From: Streptomyces monashensis
GTDB lineage: Bacteria > Actinomycetota > Actinomycetes > Streptomycetales > Streptomycetaceae
DNA: 64,000 bases
Assembly: GCF_001866665.1 (NCBI RefSeq)
Contig: NZ_MLYO01000011.1
Coordinates: forward strand, 186,001 to 250,000
Direction: 5' to 3'
Part shown: one piece after another, positions 1-10,993 of the stretch
Position numbering within the stretch: the first letter of the stretch is position 1
Layout of the letters: every line of letters begins with the position of its first letter
Notes under the pieces: model-generated
The model's database searches: none
The model's input: only the letters and a program-made list of their open reading frames with translations
What the model was told of the DNA's origin: nothing
Made by a program: the position numbers and the translations under genes

Positions 1-877
<877 letters not shown>

Positions 878-966
878 CATCCGGCTCCGGCCGGACGCAC
901 AGCGCCCTCACGTCCCCGCCCCCCACACCGAGGACCCCGTGAGGGTCACCCCCGTCCCCACGGGCT

Positions 967-1013
967 CCCCGTCCCGGCGCGTGTTCCCCCGTACGCGCCG
1001 GGGCGGGGCTTTC
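967..1013 (+). terminator. Terminator after rpfA
   Basis: A 15-bp stem (967-981 with 994-1008, one G-T pair) closes a 12-base loop and is followed by CTTTCT. It lies 90 bp past the rpfA stop and ends that transcript before the eno promoter. The remaining DNA between 878 and 1219 holds only this element and the eno promoter region. Confidence 0.75.
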
Positions 1014-1142
1014 TGTTTCCCCGCATTTCAGTCGGGCCTCATCGACACCCCCCTTTGTTCCGAGGGTGAACAATGGGTACCGTCTGCGTGTCCCACCGCG
1101 TCCACGGGGCGGTCGGTCGCGGGCCGATCCCCCGGAGACGGT

Positions 1143-1148
1143 TAGGCT
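1143..1148 (+). promoter_or_regulatory. Probable eno -10 box
   Basis: TAGGCT matches the main vegetative (HrdB-type) -10 consensus of Streptomyces and sits about 70 bases before the eno start. No clear -35 hexamer is visible at the usual distance, so the assignment rests on the -10 box and its position. Confidence 0.5.
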
Positions 1149-1171
1149 CTAGTCGCACGGCGCCGCCGTAA

Positions 1172-2500
<1,329 letters not shown>

Positions 2501-2531
2501 GCCGTTAAGAGGTAAGTCTTAGCCAGTCGTA

Positions 2532-2575
2532 CGTACGTCCCCGTACCGGTCCCGTACCGTGTCCGGGGACGTACG
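2532..2575 (+). repeat. Inverted repeat between eno and divIC
   Basis: CGTACGTCCCC (2532-2542) is repeated in inverse as GGGGACGTACG (2565-2575), an 11-bp perfect stem with a 22-base loop. It may attenuate eno read-through or be a processing site. There is no T-run, so a terminator role is only possible. Confidence 0.45.
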
Positions 2576-2623
2576 CACGTGTGCAGCGTGCCAGGCACAG
2601 GGCAAGGGGAGGCGGAGAGCCAG

Positions 2624-3100
2624 ATGGCCGCGAGGGACCGGGACCGTTTCTCCACCGCGACCAGGCTGCGGCTGCTCGGTGAGCAGACGGCGGCCCGGGT
2701 CTACCGCTCCCAGACCAAGCGGCAGGCCCGCCGCTCCCGGCTCACCGGGCGCGCGGCGCTGCTCGTGCTGGTGCTGTGCACGATGATCGTCGCGCTCGCG
2801 TACCCGATGCGCCAGTACGTCACCCAGCGCGCGCAGATCTCCGACCTCCAGCGCCAGAAGCAGCAGGCCGAGCAGCGCGTCGAGCAGCTGCGCGACCTCA
2901 AGGCACGCTGGCAGGACGACGCCTACGCCGAGCAGGAGATCCGGCGCCGGCTGCATTATGTGATGCCGGGGGAGACCGGGTACACGGTCGTCGATCCCGG
3001 CACGGCCAGGCAGTCCCGCGCCGACCTGAAGGCCGCCCAGCGGCCCTGGTACGCCAATGTATGGGACGGGGTCGACAAGTCCGACGCCTCCGACCAGTGA
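2624..3100 (+). CDS. divIC: DivIC/FtsB-like septum formation initiator
   Basis: Bitopic division protein of 158 residues in the FtsB/DivIC family, which bridges FtsL and FtsQ/DivIB at the septum. A basic cytoplasmic N-terminus (1-42) is followed by one membrane segment (about 44-64, AALLVLVLCTMIVALAY) and a coiled coil (about 70-105, rich in Q, R and L heptads). The region RRRLHYVMPGETGYTV is the conserved tail of the family. The ATG at 2624 follows GGAGGCGGAGAG at the proper distance, and MAARDRDRFSTATRL matches the usual start; an upstream in-frame start would add 15 atypical residues. Position after eno is the conserved actinobacterial location. Confidence 0.9.
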   Translation: MAARDRDRFSTATRLRLLGEQTAARVYRSQTKRQARRSRLTGRAALLVLVLCTMIVALAYPMRQYVTQRAQISDLQRQKQQAEQRVEQLRDLKARWQDDAYAEQEIRRRLHYVMPGETGYTVVDPGTARQSRADLKAAQRPWYANVWDGVDKSDASDQ

Positions 3101-3158
3101 ACCGACGGCACGCCCCTTCTCCACCATCCCTTCTGAGAAAGCCGCTCTGAAAGCAGTC

Positions 3159-3716
3159 ATGGAAACCCCTCCGCCGCCCACTTCGCGCACCGAGCCCACC
3201 GACGCGGACGTCGAGGCCTTCAAGCAGCAGCTCGGCCGCCCGCCGCGGGGCCTGCGGGCCATCGCGCACCGCTGCCCCTGCGGCCAGCCGGACGTCGTGG
3301 AGACGGCGCCGCGGCTGCCCGACGGCACGCCCTTCCCGACGCTGTACTACCTGACGTGCCCGAAGGCGTCCTCCGCCATCGGCACGCTGGAGGCCAACGG
3401 CGTGATGAAGGAGATGACCGAGCGCCTGGCGACCGACCCGGAGCTGGCCGCCGCCTACCGGGCCGCGCACGAGGACTACATCCGGCGCCGGGACGAGATC
3501 GAGGAGCTGAAGGGCTTCCCGAGCGCGGGCGGCATGCCGGACCGGGTCAAGTGCCTGCACGTCCTGGTGGCCCACTCGCTGGCCGCCGGCCCGGGCGTGA
3601 ACCCGCTCGGTGACGAGGCCCTGGCGATGCTGCCGGAGTGGTGGCGCAAGGGCACGTGTGTGACGCTCACCGGGGCCGCCGAGGCCACCCAGGTCACCGA
3701 GGGGGACGAGAAGTGA
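3159..3716 (+). CDS. DUF501 family protein
   Basis: Protein of 185 residues of the DUF501 family, which is nearly always found between the DivIC gene and the exopolyphosphatase gene in actinobacteria. It has a conserved cysteine pair in HRCPCGQPDVV (about 47-57), a further Cys in YYLTCPKASS and the C-terminal block MPDRVKCLHVLVAHSLA, with many conserved His and Cys that could bind metal. No signal peptide or membrane segment is seen. The ATG at 3159 begins METPPPPTSRTEP; upstream codons look non-coding. Its stop overlaps the next start by GTGA, indicating translational coupling to ppx. Function is unknown. Confidence 0.88.
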   Translation: METPPPPTSRTEPTDADVEAFKQQLGRPPRGLRAIAHRCPCGQPDVVETAPRLPDGTPFPTLYYLTCPKASSAIGTLEANGVMKEMTERLATDPELAAAYRAAHEDYIRRRDEIEELKGFPSAGGMPDRVKCLHVLVAHSLAAGPGVNPLGDEALAMLPEWWRKGTCVTLTGAAEATQVTEGDEK

Positions 3717-4666
3717 CGCGGGTCGCCGCCGTCGACTGCGGTACCAACTCCATCCGGCTGCTGGTCGCGGACTGCGACCCGGCCACGGGCGAACTGGTCG
3801 ACCTGGACCGCAGGATGACCATCGTGCGGCTCGGCCAGGGCGTCGACCGCACCGGGCGGCTCGCGCCACAGGCGCTGGAGCGGACGTTCGCGGCCTGCCG
3901 CGAGTACGCCGCGATCATCAAGGAGCACGGCGCCGAGAAGCTCCGCTTCGTCGCCACCTCCGCCTCCCGCGACGCCGAGAACCGCGACGAGTTCGTGCGC
4001 GGTGTGCTGGACATCCTCGGGGTCGAGCCGGAGGTGATCACCGGCGACCAGGAGGCCGAGTTCTCCTTCACCGGCGCCACGAAGGAGCTGACCGGCCGCG
4101 CCGACCTGGCCCGGCCGTACCTGGTCGTGGACATCGGCGGCGGCTCCACCGAGTTCGTCGTCGGCGAGGAGCACGTGCGGGCCGCGCGCTCGGTCGACGT
4201 CGGCTGTGTGCGGATGACGGAGCGCCACCTGGTGCACGGCGGCGAGGTCTCCGACCCGCCCGCCGCGGACCGGATCGCCGCCATGAGGGCCGACATCGAG
4301 GCCGCCCTGGACCTCGCCGAACAGACCGTCCCGCTGCGCGAGGCGCACACCCTGGTGGGTCTCGCCGGTTCCGTCACCAGCGTCTCGGCCATCGCCCAGG
4401 ACCTGCCGGAGTACGACTCCGCGCGCATCCACCACTCCCGGGTCTCCTACGACCGGGTCCGCGAGATCACCGAGTCGCTGCTGCGCTCCACGCACGCCGA
4501 GCGCGCCGCGATCCCGTCCCTGCACCCGGGCCGGGTCGACGTCATCGGCGCGGGCGCCCTCGTGCTGCTCGCGATCATGGAGCGGATCGGCGCCGAGGAG
4601 GTCGTGGTGAGCGAGCACGACATCCTCGACGGCATCGCGTGGGCGGTGGCGCAGGAGCTCCAGTAG
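3713..4666 (+). CDS. ppx: Exopolyphosphatase / Ppx-GppA phosphatase
   Basis: Actin-fold phosphatase of 317 residues that removes terminal phosphate from polyphosphate or from pppGpp. The first phosphate-binding loop is VDCGTNSIRLL (about 6-16) and the second VVDIGGGSTE (about 136-145). The length fits the short actinobacterial Ppx form without the C-terminal HD domain of E. coli Ppx. The GTG at 3713 overlaps the DUF501 stop and is preceded by GGGGGACGAG. It ends the eno-divIC-DUF501-ppx gene run. Whether it prefers polyphosphate or pppGpp cannot be told from sequence. Confidence 0.9.
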   Translation: MTRVAAVDCGTNSIRLLVADCDPATGELVDLDRRMTIVRLGQGVDRTGRLAPQALERTFAACREYAAIIKEHGAEKLRFVATSASRDAENRDEFVRGVLDILGVEPEVITGDQEAEFSFTGATKELTGRADLARPYLVVDIGGGSTEFVVGEEHVRAARSVDVGCVRMTERHLVHGGEVSDPPAADRIAAMRADIEAALDLAEQTVPLREAHTLVGLAGSVTSVSAIAQDLPEYDSARIHHSRVSYDRVREITESLLRSTHAERAAIPSLHPGRVDVIGAGALVLLAIMERIGAEEVVVSEHDILDGIAWAVAQELQ

Positions 4667-4744
4667 GGCCGCGGTGACGCGGAGCGGCCCCGGTTCCGCC
4701 CGGGGGAGGAGCCAGGGCCGCCGCTTCGGTCACGGGTACGACCG

Positions 4745-4951
4745 TCACGCGCAGAGGATGCCGATGAGAGCGTGGCAACCTCCGTGCCCGCCGGCCGGGG
4801 CGGCCGCCTGGGTGGTGGGGTGGGAGGCGGGTGTCGCCGCCACGGCGGATGCGGCCGTCGCCGCCCCCGAGGCAAGAGCGATACCCAGGACCGCGCTGAT
4901 CGCGCCTACACGCTTCGTGGCCTTCCGGGAGGCCTTCTGTGAAGTGTTCAT
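4745..4951 (-). CDS. Small secreted peptide, hypothetical
   Basis: A 68-residue product starting MNTSQKASRKATKR, with a basic n-region, a hydrophobic core (about 15-40, GAISAVLGIALASGAATAA) and a small mature part ending GGHGGCHALIGILCA with two cysteines. The shape is that of an exported peptide; the cysteines could form a disulfide. It is not a chaplin, since the GN-rich hydrophobic chaplin repeat is absent. No good ribosome binding site is visible before the ATG at 4951, and another ATG lies three codons upstream, so the start is uncertain. It reads toward ppx. I do not recognise the family. Confidence 0.5.
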   Translation of the reverse strand: MNTSQKASRKATKRVGAISAVLGIALASGAATAASAVAATPASHPTTQAAAPAGGHGGCHALIGILCA

Positions 4952-5487
4952 GCTTGGCACGCTAGGGGAGCTTCTGTCGGCTCTCGCGCGGTGCGTGGCT
5001 GACGGGTGAACGGCGGGCCGCCCGGGTGATGCGCTGTTGCGCGGCTCTCTTTTATTACTCCCCGGTAGCCTTCTGCTGAGCAGGTCGGATAACGTTTGAG
5101 CGGCTTCCCGGGATCGTCGGGGCTCCCCGGTGACATGCCGTCGGAAAACTTCGTGAAGTTCTTCACAAGGAATTGGGCCCGGCCGGGGCGTTCAAGGGGT
5201 CTTGTTGGGCCTTTCGGGGGCCGAAGAGCCCTTTGAACGTGTTCAGATGGAGGCCGTACGCTGCCTTCGGATCGCGTACCGAGGGGGGTGTTCCGACCGG
5301 CTCGCGCCCTCGGTCGGGACCCGGAGGAGCAGCTCACGCGGCCTTGACAACGGACATCGGGGTGCTGCGGTTCCCCTCGCCCGTCATGACCTGCGTCACG
5401 CGAGCCGCGGAGTGTAGCACGGGCACTGTCGAACCTTGTGAAGGGGCGCACGAGCACCCCTCCAGGAGCGGGTGGATACTCGATGCC
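4952..5487. other. Intergenic region upstream of ndh
   Basis: About 540 bases without a convincing gene, lying between the divergent small peptide and ndh. It has an A/T-richer patch (5048-5095) and the Rex-like palindrome at 5151-5168. Open frames crossing it lack a ribosome site and the codon bias of the real genes. Confidence 0.6.
5151..5168. promoter_or_regulatory. Rex operator (ROP)-like site
   Basis: TCGTGAAGTTCTTCACAA matches the Rex consensus TTGTGAAnnnnTTCACAA at all specified positions but one. Rex is the NAD+/NADH-sensing repressor of Streptomyces, and ndh is a known type of Rex target. The site is about 320 bp before the ndh ATG, which implies a long leader or a distant promoter. 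Confidence 0.75.
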
Positions 5488-6864
5488 ATGAGCACCACGG
5501 AGCGTCCCAGGATCCTCGTAGTAGGCGGTGGGTACGTAGGCCTGTACGCAGCTCGGCGCATTCTCAAGAAGATGCGCTTCGGAGAGGCGACCGTCACGGT
5601 CGTCGACCCCCGGTCGTACATGACCTACCAGCCCTTCCTCCCCGAAACCGCCGCCGGCAACATCTCCCCGCGCCATGTCGTCGTCCCGCTGCGACGCGTG
5701 GTCCCCAAGGCGGAGGTCCTCACCGGCCGGGTCACCACCATCGACCAGGACCGCAAGGTCGCCACGATCGCCCCGCTGGTGGGCGAGGCGTACGAACTGC
5801 CCTTCGACTACCTGGTGATCGCCCTCGGTGCGGTCTCCCGCACCTTCCCGATCCCCGGCCTCGCCGAACAGGGCATCGGCATGAAGGGCGTCGAGGAGGC
5901 CATCGGCCTGCGCAACCACGTGCTGGAGCAGCTCGACAAGGCCGAGTCCACCACCGACGAGGAGATCCGCCGCAAGGCGCTCACCTTCGTCTTCATCGGC
6001 GGTGGCTTCGCGGGTGCGGAGACCATCGGCGAGGTCGAGGACATGGCCCGGGACGCGGCCAGGTACTACAAGAACGTCTCCCGCGAGGACATGCGGTTCG
6101 TCCTCGTCGACGCCGCCGACAAGATCCTGCCCGAGGTCGGCCCGAAGCTCGGCCAGTACGGCAAGGAGCACCTGGAGAGCCGGGGCGTGGAGATCTACCT
6201 CTCCACCTCCATGGACTCCTGCGTCGACGGCCACGTCGTGCTGAAGAACGGCCTCGAGGTCGACTCCAACACGATCGTGTGGACCGCCGGCGTCAAGCCG
6301 AACCCGGCCCTCGCCCGCTTCGGTCTGCCCCTCGGCCCGCGCGGCCACGTCGACTGCGAGCCCACGCTCCAGGTCAAGGGCACGGACTACATCTGGGCCG
6401 CCGGCGACAACGCGCAGGTCCCGGACCTCGTCGGCCGCAAGGCGGGCAACGAGAACGCCTGGTGCCCGCCGAACGCCCAGCACGCGCTGCGCCAGGCGAA
6501 GGTCCTCGGCGACAACGTGGTCTCCGGTATGCGGGGCTTCCCGCAGAAGGAGTACGAGCACGCCAACAAGGGTGCGGTCGCCGGTCTCGGCCTGCACAAG
6601 GGCGTGGCGATGATCGTCATGGGCAAGATGAAGATCAAGCTCAAGGGCCGCCTCGCCTGGTACATGCACCGTGGCTACCACGGCATGGCGATGCCGACCT
6701 TCAACCGCAAGATCCGCGTCTTCGCCGACTGGACCCTCGGCATGTTCCTCAAGCGCGAGGTCGTCTCCCTCGGTGCGATGGAGAACCCGCGCGAGGAGTT
6801 CTACGAGGCCGCCAAGCCGGCTCCGGTCGCCGCCAAGACCGAGGAGAAGGCCAAGGCCTCCTGA
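5488..6864 (+). CDS. ndh: Type II NADH dehydrogenase
   Basis: Non-proton-pumping NADH:quinone oxidoreductase of 458 residues that regenerates NAD+ at the membrane. The FAD-binding Rossmann motif is VVGGGYVGLYAA (about 11-22), the NADH-binding one is FVFIGGGFAGAETIGE (about 167-182), and the second FAD motif is YIWAAGDNAQVPD (about 303-315). A basic amphipathic C-terminal region (KMKIKLKGRLAWYMHRGYHG) probably docks to the membrane. The ATG at 5488 gives MSTTERPRILVV, the expected start; upstream in-frame starts extend into non-coding DNA. The ribosome site is poor. The Rex-like site upstream fits control by NADH level. Confidence 0.93.
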   Translation: MSTTERPRILVVGGGYVGLYAARRILKKMRFGEATVTVVDPRSYMTYQPFLPETAAGNISPRHVVVPLRRVVPKAEVLTGRVTTIDQDRKVATIAPLVGEAYELPFDYLVIALGAVSRTFPIPGLAEQGIGMKGVEEAIGLRNHVLEQLDKAESTTDEEIRRKALTFVFIGGGFAGAETIGEVEDMARDAARYYKNVSREDMRFVLVDAADKILPEVGPKLGQYGKEHLESRGVEIYLSTSMDSCVDGHVVLKNGLEVDSNTIVWTAGVKPNPALARFGLPLGPRGHVDCEPTLQVKGTDYIWAAGDNAQVPDLVGRKAGNENAWCPPNAQHALRQAKVLGDNVVSGMRGFPQKEYEHANKGAVAGLGLHKGVAMIVMGKMKIKLKGRLAWYMHRGYHGMAMPTFNRKIRVFADWTLGMFLKREVVSLGAMENPREEFYEAAKPAPVAAKTEEKAKAS

Positions 6865-6886
6865 CCTCGGGTCACCTGAGCACACC

Positions 6887-6928
6887 CCGAAGGACCTCCC
6901 GCCATCCGTGGTGCGGGAGGTCCTTCGG
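6887..6928 (+). terminator. Terminator after ndh
   Basis: A perfect 16-bp stem, CCGAAGGACCTCCCGC at 6887-6902 with its inverse at 6913-6928, and a 10-base loop. It lies 23 bp past the ndh stop and separates it from cfa. Confidence 0.85.
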
Positions 6929-7090
6929 CGTTCCCGGGTACGCGCGGGGACCCGGACCGGGACCCCGGCAACTGCATGGCCGCTACACCGTTTTTGCCCA
7001 GTCGTAACTCCTTTGCGGGACTGCGCCGAGGCCGTCGTGGTGTTTACGTGGTAACCGGCATCCGGGATCGTCGTCTTGGAGGTGTGCGCC

Positions 7091-8386
7091 ATGGCCGACG
7101 CCGCGTCGCGGCTGAGTCGTCTTGCCGAGCAGATGCTGGGAGTTCCGCTCCCGGTGCGGATCCGGGCCTGGGACGGATCGCAGGCCGGGCCGCCGGGCGC
7201 CCCGGCGCTGGTCGTGCGCAACCGCCGTGCCCTGCGCCGCATCCTGTTCAAACCGGGTGAACTGGGCCTCGCCCGCGCCTGGGTGGCCGGTGACCTGGAC
7301 GTCGAGGGCGACCTGTACTCCGCGCTGGAGGCGATGGCGTCCCTGGTGTGGGAGCGCGGCGAGGACGCCCGTACCCTGCGCCAGGCCCTGCGTGACCCCG
7401 TCGTACGCGCCGGCGCCCGCGACCTGCTCCGGCTCGCCGGGCCCCCGCTGCCGCCCGCCCCGCCGCGCGAGGAGGCCCGCCGGCCCCGCCGGCGTCTGCA
7501 CACGCGGCACACCGACAGGCGGGCCATCAGCCACCACTACGACGTCGGCAACGACTTCTACGAGCTGGTCCTCGGGCCCTCGATGGTCTACTCCTGCGCA
7601 TACTGGGAGGACGGCGGGACCCTGGAGTCCGCCCAGCGCGACAAGCTCGAACTCGTCTGCGCCAAGCTCGGCCTGAAGGAGGGGCAGCGGCTGCTGGACG
7701 TCGGCTGCGGCTGGGGCTCGATGGCGATCCACGCGGCCCGCGAGCACGGCGTGGGCGTCGTCGGGATCACCCTCTCCCAGGAGCAGGCCGCCTACGCCCG
7801 CAAGCGGGTCGCCGACGAGGGGCTGACCGACCTGGTGGAGATCCGCGTCCAGGACTACCGGGACGTCGCGGACGGCCCCTTCGACGCCATCTCCTCCATC
7901 GGCATGGCCGAGCACGTCGGCGCCGAACGCTATCTGGAGTACGCGAGCCAGCTGTACGCCCTGCTCAAGCCCGGCGGACGGCTGCTCAACCACCAGATCG
8001 CCCGCCGCCCGCAGCGCGACGAGACGGCGTACGAGGTGGACGACTTCATCGACGCCTACGTCTTCCCCGACGGCGAACTCGCCCCCGTCGGCACCACCGT
8101 CACCCAGCTGGAGCGTGCCGGGTTCGAGGTGCGGGACGTGGAGGCGATCCGCGAGCACTACGCCCGCACCCTGCGCCGGTGGGTCGCCAACCTGGAGGCG
8201 GACTGGGACCGCGCGGTCCGCCTCACCGGTCCAGGCCGCGCCCGCGTCTGGCGGCTCTACATGGCCGCCTCCGCACTGTCCTTCGAGCGCAACCGCATCG
8301 GCGTCAACCAGGTCCTGGCCGTGCGCACCCCGGAGTCGGGCGCCTCGGGGCTGCCGCCGCGCACCCGCACCTGGAACACCGCCTGA
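7091..8386 (+). CDS. cfa: Cyclopropane-fatty-acyl-phospholipid synthase family methyltransferase
   Basis: SAM-dependent enzyme of 431 residues that methylenates or methylates unsaturated acyl chains of membrane phospholipids. The N-terminal part (1-140) is the CFA-type lipid-binding domain. ISHHYDVGNDFYELVLGP (about 143-160) is the family hallmark, and LLDVGCGWGSMAIHAA (about 200-215) binds SAM. EHVGAERYLEYASQL and GRLLNHQIARRP follow in the usual order. The ATG at 7091 has GGAGG eight bases upstream. It could instead be a 10-methyl-stearate-type or other fatty-acid methyltransferase, which sequence alone does not exclude. It is monocistronic, with terminators on both sides. Confidence 0.9.
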   Translation: MADAASRLSRLAEQMLGVPLPVRIRAWDGSQAGPPGAPALVVRNRRALRRILFKPGELGLARAWVAGDLDVEGDLYSALEAMASLVWERGEDARTLRQALRDPVVRAGARDLLRLAGPPLPPAPPREEARRPRRRLHTRHTDRRAISHHYDVGNDFYELVLGPSMVYSCAYWEDGGTLESAQRDKLELVCAKLGLKEGQRLLDVGCGWGSMAIHAAREHGVGVVGITLSQEQAAYARKRVADEGLTDLVEIRVQDYRDVADGPFDAISSIGMAEHVGAERYLEYASQLYALLKPGGRLLNHQIARRPQRDETAYEVDDFIDAYVFPDGELAPVGTTVTQLERAGFEVRDVEAIREHYARTLRRWVANLEADWDRAVRLTGPGRARVWRLYMAASALSFERNRIGVNQVLAVRTPESGASGLPPRTRTWNTA

Positions 8387-8409
8387 GTGCCTGTCCGGCG
8401 GTGCGTACG

Positions 8410-8443
8410 ACGAGGGGGCCTCGCAGCCGCGAGGCCCCCTCGT
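8410..8443. terminator. Bidirectional terminator between cfa and ABC genes
   Basis: ACGAGGGGGCCTCGC (8410-8424) and its exact inverse (8429-8443) form a 15-bp stem with a four-base loop. It serves the converging cfa and ABC permease genes. Confidence 0.9.
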
Positions 8444-8464
8444 TCCTGGTCCGGTGCCGTACGG

Positions 8465-10993
8465 CTACTCGGCCTTGATCGCCGCCAGCATGTTCAGCCT
8501 GGCCGCGCGCCGGGCCGGCCACAGGGCGGCCAGCACGCCGACCGTGCCCGCCAGCAGCAGGAAGAGCGCCATCCGGCCCCAGGGCAGGACCAGTTCGTAC
8601 GTCGGCATCTTCGTGCCGAGCAGCTGGCCGGCCGCCCAGCCGAAGAAGACGCCCAGCCCGATGCCGAGCACGCCGCCGAACAGGGAGATCACCAGGGACT
8701 CCAGGCGGACCATCCGCTTGACCGCCTTGCGGTCCAGGCCGATCGCGCGGAGCATGCCGATCTCCTGGGAGCGCTCGAAGACCGACATCGCCAGGGTGTT
8801 GATGACGCCGAGGACCGCGACGATCACCGCCATGCCGAGCAGGCCGTAGAGCATGTTCAGCATCGTCGTGAACATCTGGGCGATCTGGTTGGAGATGTCC
8901 TTCTTGTCCTGGATCTTGATCGCCGGGTTGGTGCCCAGGTCCTTGGTCAGCCGGTCCTTCGTCGCCTCGGAGGCGCCGTCCGCCGTCTTGACCATGACCT
9001 GCATGTCGGCCGGGTTCTTCAGGTGCGGGGTGAGGACCTTGTTGTCGAGCATGATCCCGTTGATCATGTCGTTGCCCTCGTAGACACCGGCGACGATCAG
9101 CTGCCGGGCCTTGCCGTCCTCGAAGTGCGCGGTGAAGTGCGAACCGGGCGTCCAGCCGTACTCCTTGGCCCGGTCCTTGTCCACGACGACCTGCGAGCCC
9201 CCGACCTTGAACGTGCCGTCGTCGACCTTCAGGTCCGTCAGCTTCGTGATGGACGCGCCGTCGACACCCGTCAGGAACTCGGTCTTGCCGTCGATGCGGG
9301 ACGGGGCGTTGCGCAGCGGGCTGCTGGCGGTGACGCCGTCGGCCGCGGCGAGCTTCGTCGCCACCTCCGGGGAGAGCGGGGAGCGGTTGGCCATCGAGAC
9401 GACGTAGTCCGCGCGGATCGCCGAGGAGGCCATCTTGTCGATGGCGGTCTGCAGGCTGCCCGCCATCACCGTCATGCCGGTGATCAGGGTCAGGCCGATC
9501 ATCAGCGCGGAGGCCGTGGCCGCCGTACGGCGCGGGTTGCGCACCGAGTTCTGCCGGGCCAGCTTGCCCGAGACGCCGAAGACGCGCAGCACCGGAGCGG
9601 CGGCCGCGATCAGCGGGCGGGACAGCAGCGGGGTCAGGATGAACACACCGATGATGAGCAGGACCGCGCCGATGCCCATCGGGCCCTGGGCGGAGTCGGC
9701 GTTCATCGACGTGGCCGCGAGGACCACGGCGATGCCCGCCCCGGAGAACAGCGCGCCGAACGTGTTGCGCAGCACCAGCGACTTGGTGGTGGCCTTGGCG
9801 TGCACGCTGCTCATCGCCGCCACCGGCGGGATCTTCGCGGCCCGGCGGCCGGGCAGCCAGGCGGCCAGCATGGTGACGAGGACGCCGACCGCGAGCGCGG
9901 CCACCACGGTGCCGGAGCTGATCACCAGCGGCCCGTCGGGCACGCTCGCGCCGAAGGAGCCGAGCAGCGAACGCAGGCCCGCGCCGATGCCGATACCGGC
10001 GGCCAGACCGGCCACACCGGCGACCGCGCCGACCGCGAACGCCTCGATCAGCACCGAGCGGGTGACCTGGCGGCGCGAGGCGCCGACCGCGCGCATCAGG
10101 GCCAGTTCCCGGGTGCGCTGGGCGACCAGCATGGTGAAGGTGTTGGCGATGATGAACGTGCCGACGAACAGCGCGATGCCGGCGAACACCAGCAGGGCCT
10201 GCTTCAGACCGCTCATCGAGTCGGCGATCATCTTCGCCTGGTCGTCGGCGAGCTGCTTGCCGGTGGTGGTCTCCACCAGGTGCTTCGGCAGCGCCGAGTC
10301 CAGCGCGGACTTCAGCGCGGTCTGGCTGGTGCCGGCCGCCGCCTTGACGTCGATCTCGTCGTAGCCGCCCTTCTTGCCGAAGAGCTGCTGCGCGGTCGGC
10401 GTGTCGAACAGGGCGAGGCTGCCGCCCGCGGCGACGTTGCCGTCGTCGGTGGTGAAGATGCCCGCGACGGTCGGGGTGAGGACCGGGCCGTCGACGGAGA
10501 GCCGCACGGTGTCGCCGACCTTGTAGCCGGCCCGCTTCGCGGTCCCGGAGTCGAGCAGCACCTCGCCCCTGCCGTGCGGGGCGTGGCCGCTGACCAGCGG
10601 GTACCGGGCGTCCTCGGTGCCCCAGTAGTTGCCGCCGGCGGACTGCCAGTCGCCGCCGGCCAGCTTGCCGTCCTTGTCGGCGACGGCGGTGAAGCCGCTG
10701 ACGACACCGGTCGCGGAGGCGGCGCCGGGGACCTTCGCGGCCTTGTCCAGCACGGCCTGGGTCAGATCCGGCGTCCTGCCGACCTTGTCGCCCTCGGAGT
10801 CCTGGTACGTGGCCCGTACGGCGACGTCGACCTGGTCGAAGCCCTTGGCCGAACTCTTCTGGTAGGCGTCGGAGATGGTGTTGGTGAAGACCAGCGTCCC
10901 GGACACGAACGCCACGCCGAGCATGACGGCGAGCACGGTCATCAGGAGCCGGGCCTTGTGCGCGAGGACGTTGCGCAGGGCGGTGCGGAACAT
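8465..10993 (-). CDS. ABC transporter permease, two FtsX domains
   Basis: Membrane protein of 842 residues with the duplicated FtsX/MacB layout: one membrane helix near the N-terminus (about 15-37), a large extracytoplasmic domain, a bundle of helices with the first FtsX domain (about 255-390), further helices around 405-490, a second extracytoplasmic domain and a final FtsX domain (about 715-840). Motifs such as RTRELALMRAVGASRRQV and RSQEIGMLRAIGLDRKAV are the two coupling regions that contact the ATPase. The ATG at 10993 overlaps the ATPase stop (ATGA), so the two are coupled. This type exports peptides, lipoproteins or antibiotics, or controls cell-wall hydrolases; the substrate is unknown and no regulator is adjacent. 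Confidence 0.92.
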   Translation of the reverse strand: MFRTALRNVLAHKARLLMTVLAVMLGVAFVSGTLVFTNTISDAYQKSSAKGFDQVDVAVRATYQDSEGDKVGRTPDLTQAVLDKAAKVPGAASATGVVSGFTAVADKDGKLAGGDWQSAGGNYWGTEDARYPLVSGHAPHGRGEVLLDSGTAKRAGYKVGDTVRLSVDGPVLTPTVAGIFTTDDGNVAAGGSLALFDTPTAQQLFGKKGGYDEIDVKAAAGTSQTALKSALDSALPKHLVETTTGKQLADDQAKMIADSMSGLKQALLVFAGIALFVGTFIIANTFTMLVAQRTRELALMRAVGASRRQVTRSVLIEAFAVGAVAGVAGLAAGIGIGAGLRSLLGSFGASVPDGPLVISSGTVVAALAVGVLVTMLAAWLPGRRAAKIPPVAAMSSVHAKATTKSLVLRNTFGALFSGAGIAVVLAATSMNADSAQGPMGIGAVLLIIGVFILTPLLSRPLIAAAAPVLRVFGVSGKLARQNSVRNPRRTAATASALMIGLTLITGMTVMAGSLQTAIDKMASSAIRADYVVSMANRSPLSPEVATKLAAADGVTASSPLRNAPSRIDGKTEFLTGVDGASITKLTDLKVDDGTFKVGGSQVVVDKDRAKEYGWTPGSHFTAHFEDGKARQLIVAGVYEGNDMINGIMLDNKVLTPHLKNPADMQVMVKTADGASEATKDRLTKDLGTNPAIKIQDKKDISNQIAQMFTTMLNMLYGLLGMAVIVAVLGVINTLAMSVFERSQEIGMLRAIGLDRKAVKRMVRLESLVISLFGGVLGIGLGVFFGWAAGQLLGTKMPTYELVLPWGRMALFLLLAGTVGVLAALWPARRAARLNMLAAIKAE

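Noticed and set aside
4948..7527. Very long open frame on the minus strand opposite ndh
   Set aside because: It is the mirror of the strongly biased ndh and cfa genes; its composition is Arg/Ala/Gly/Asp-rich with no domain and no ribosome site.
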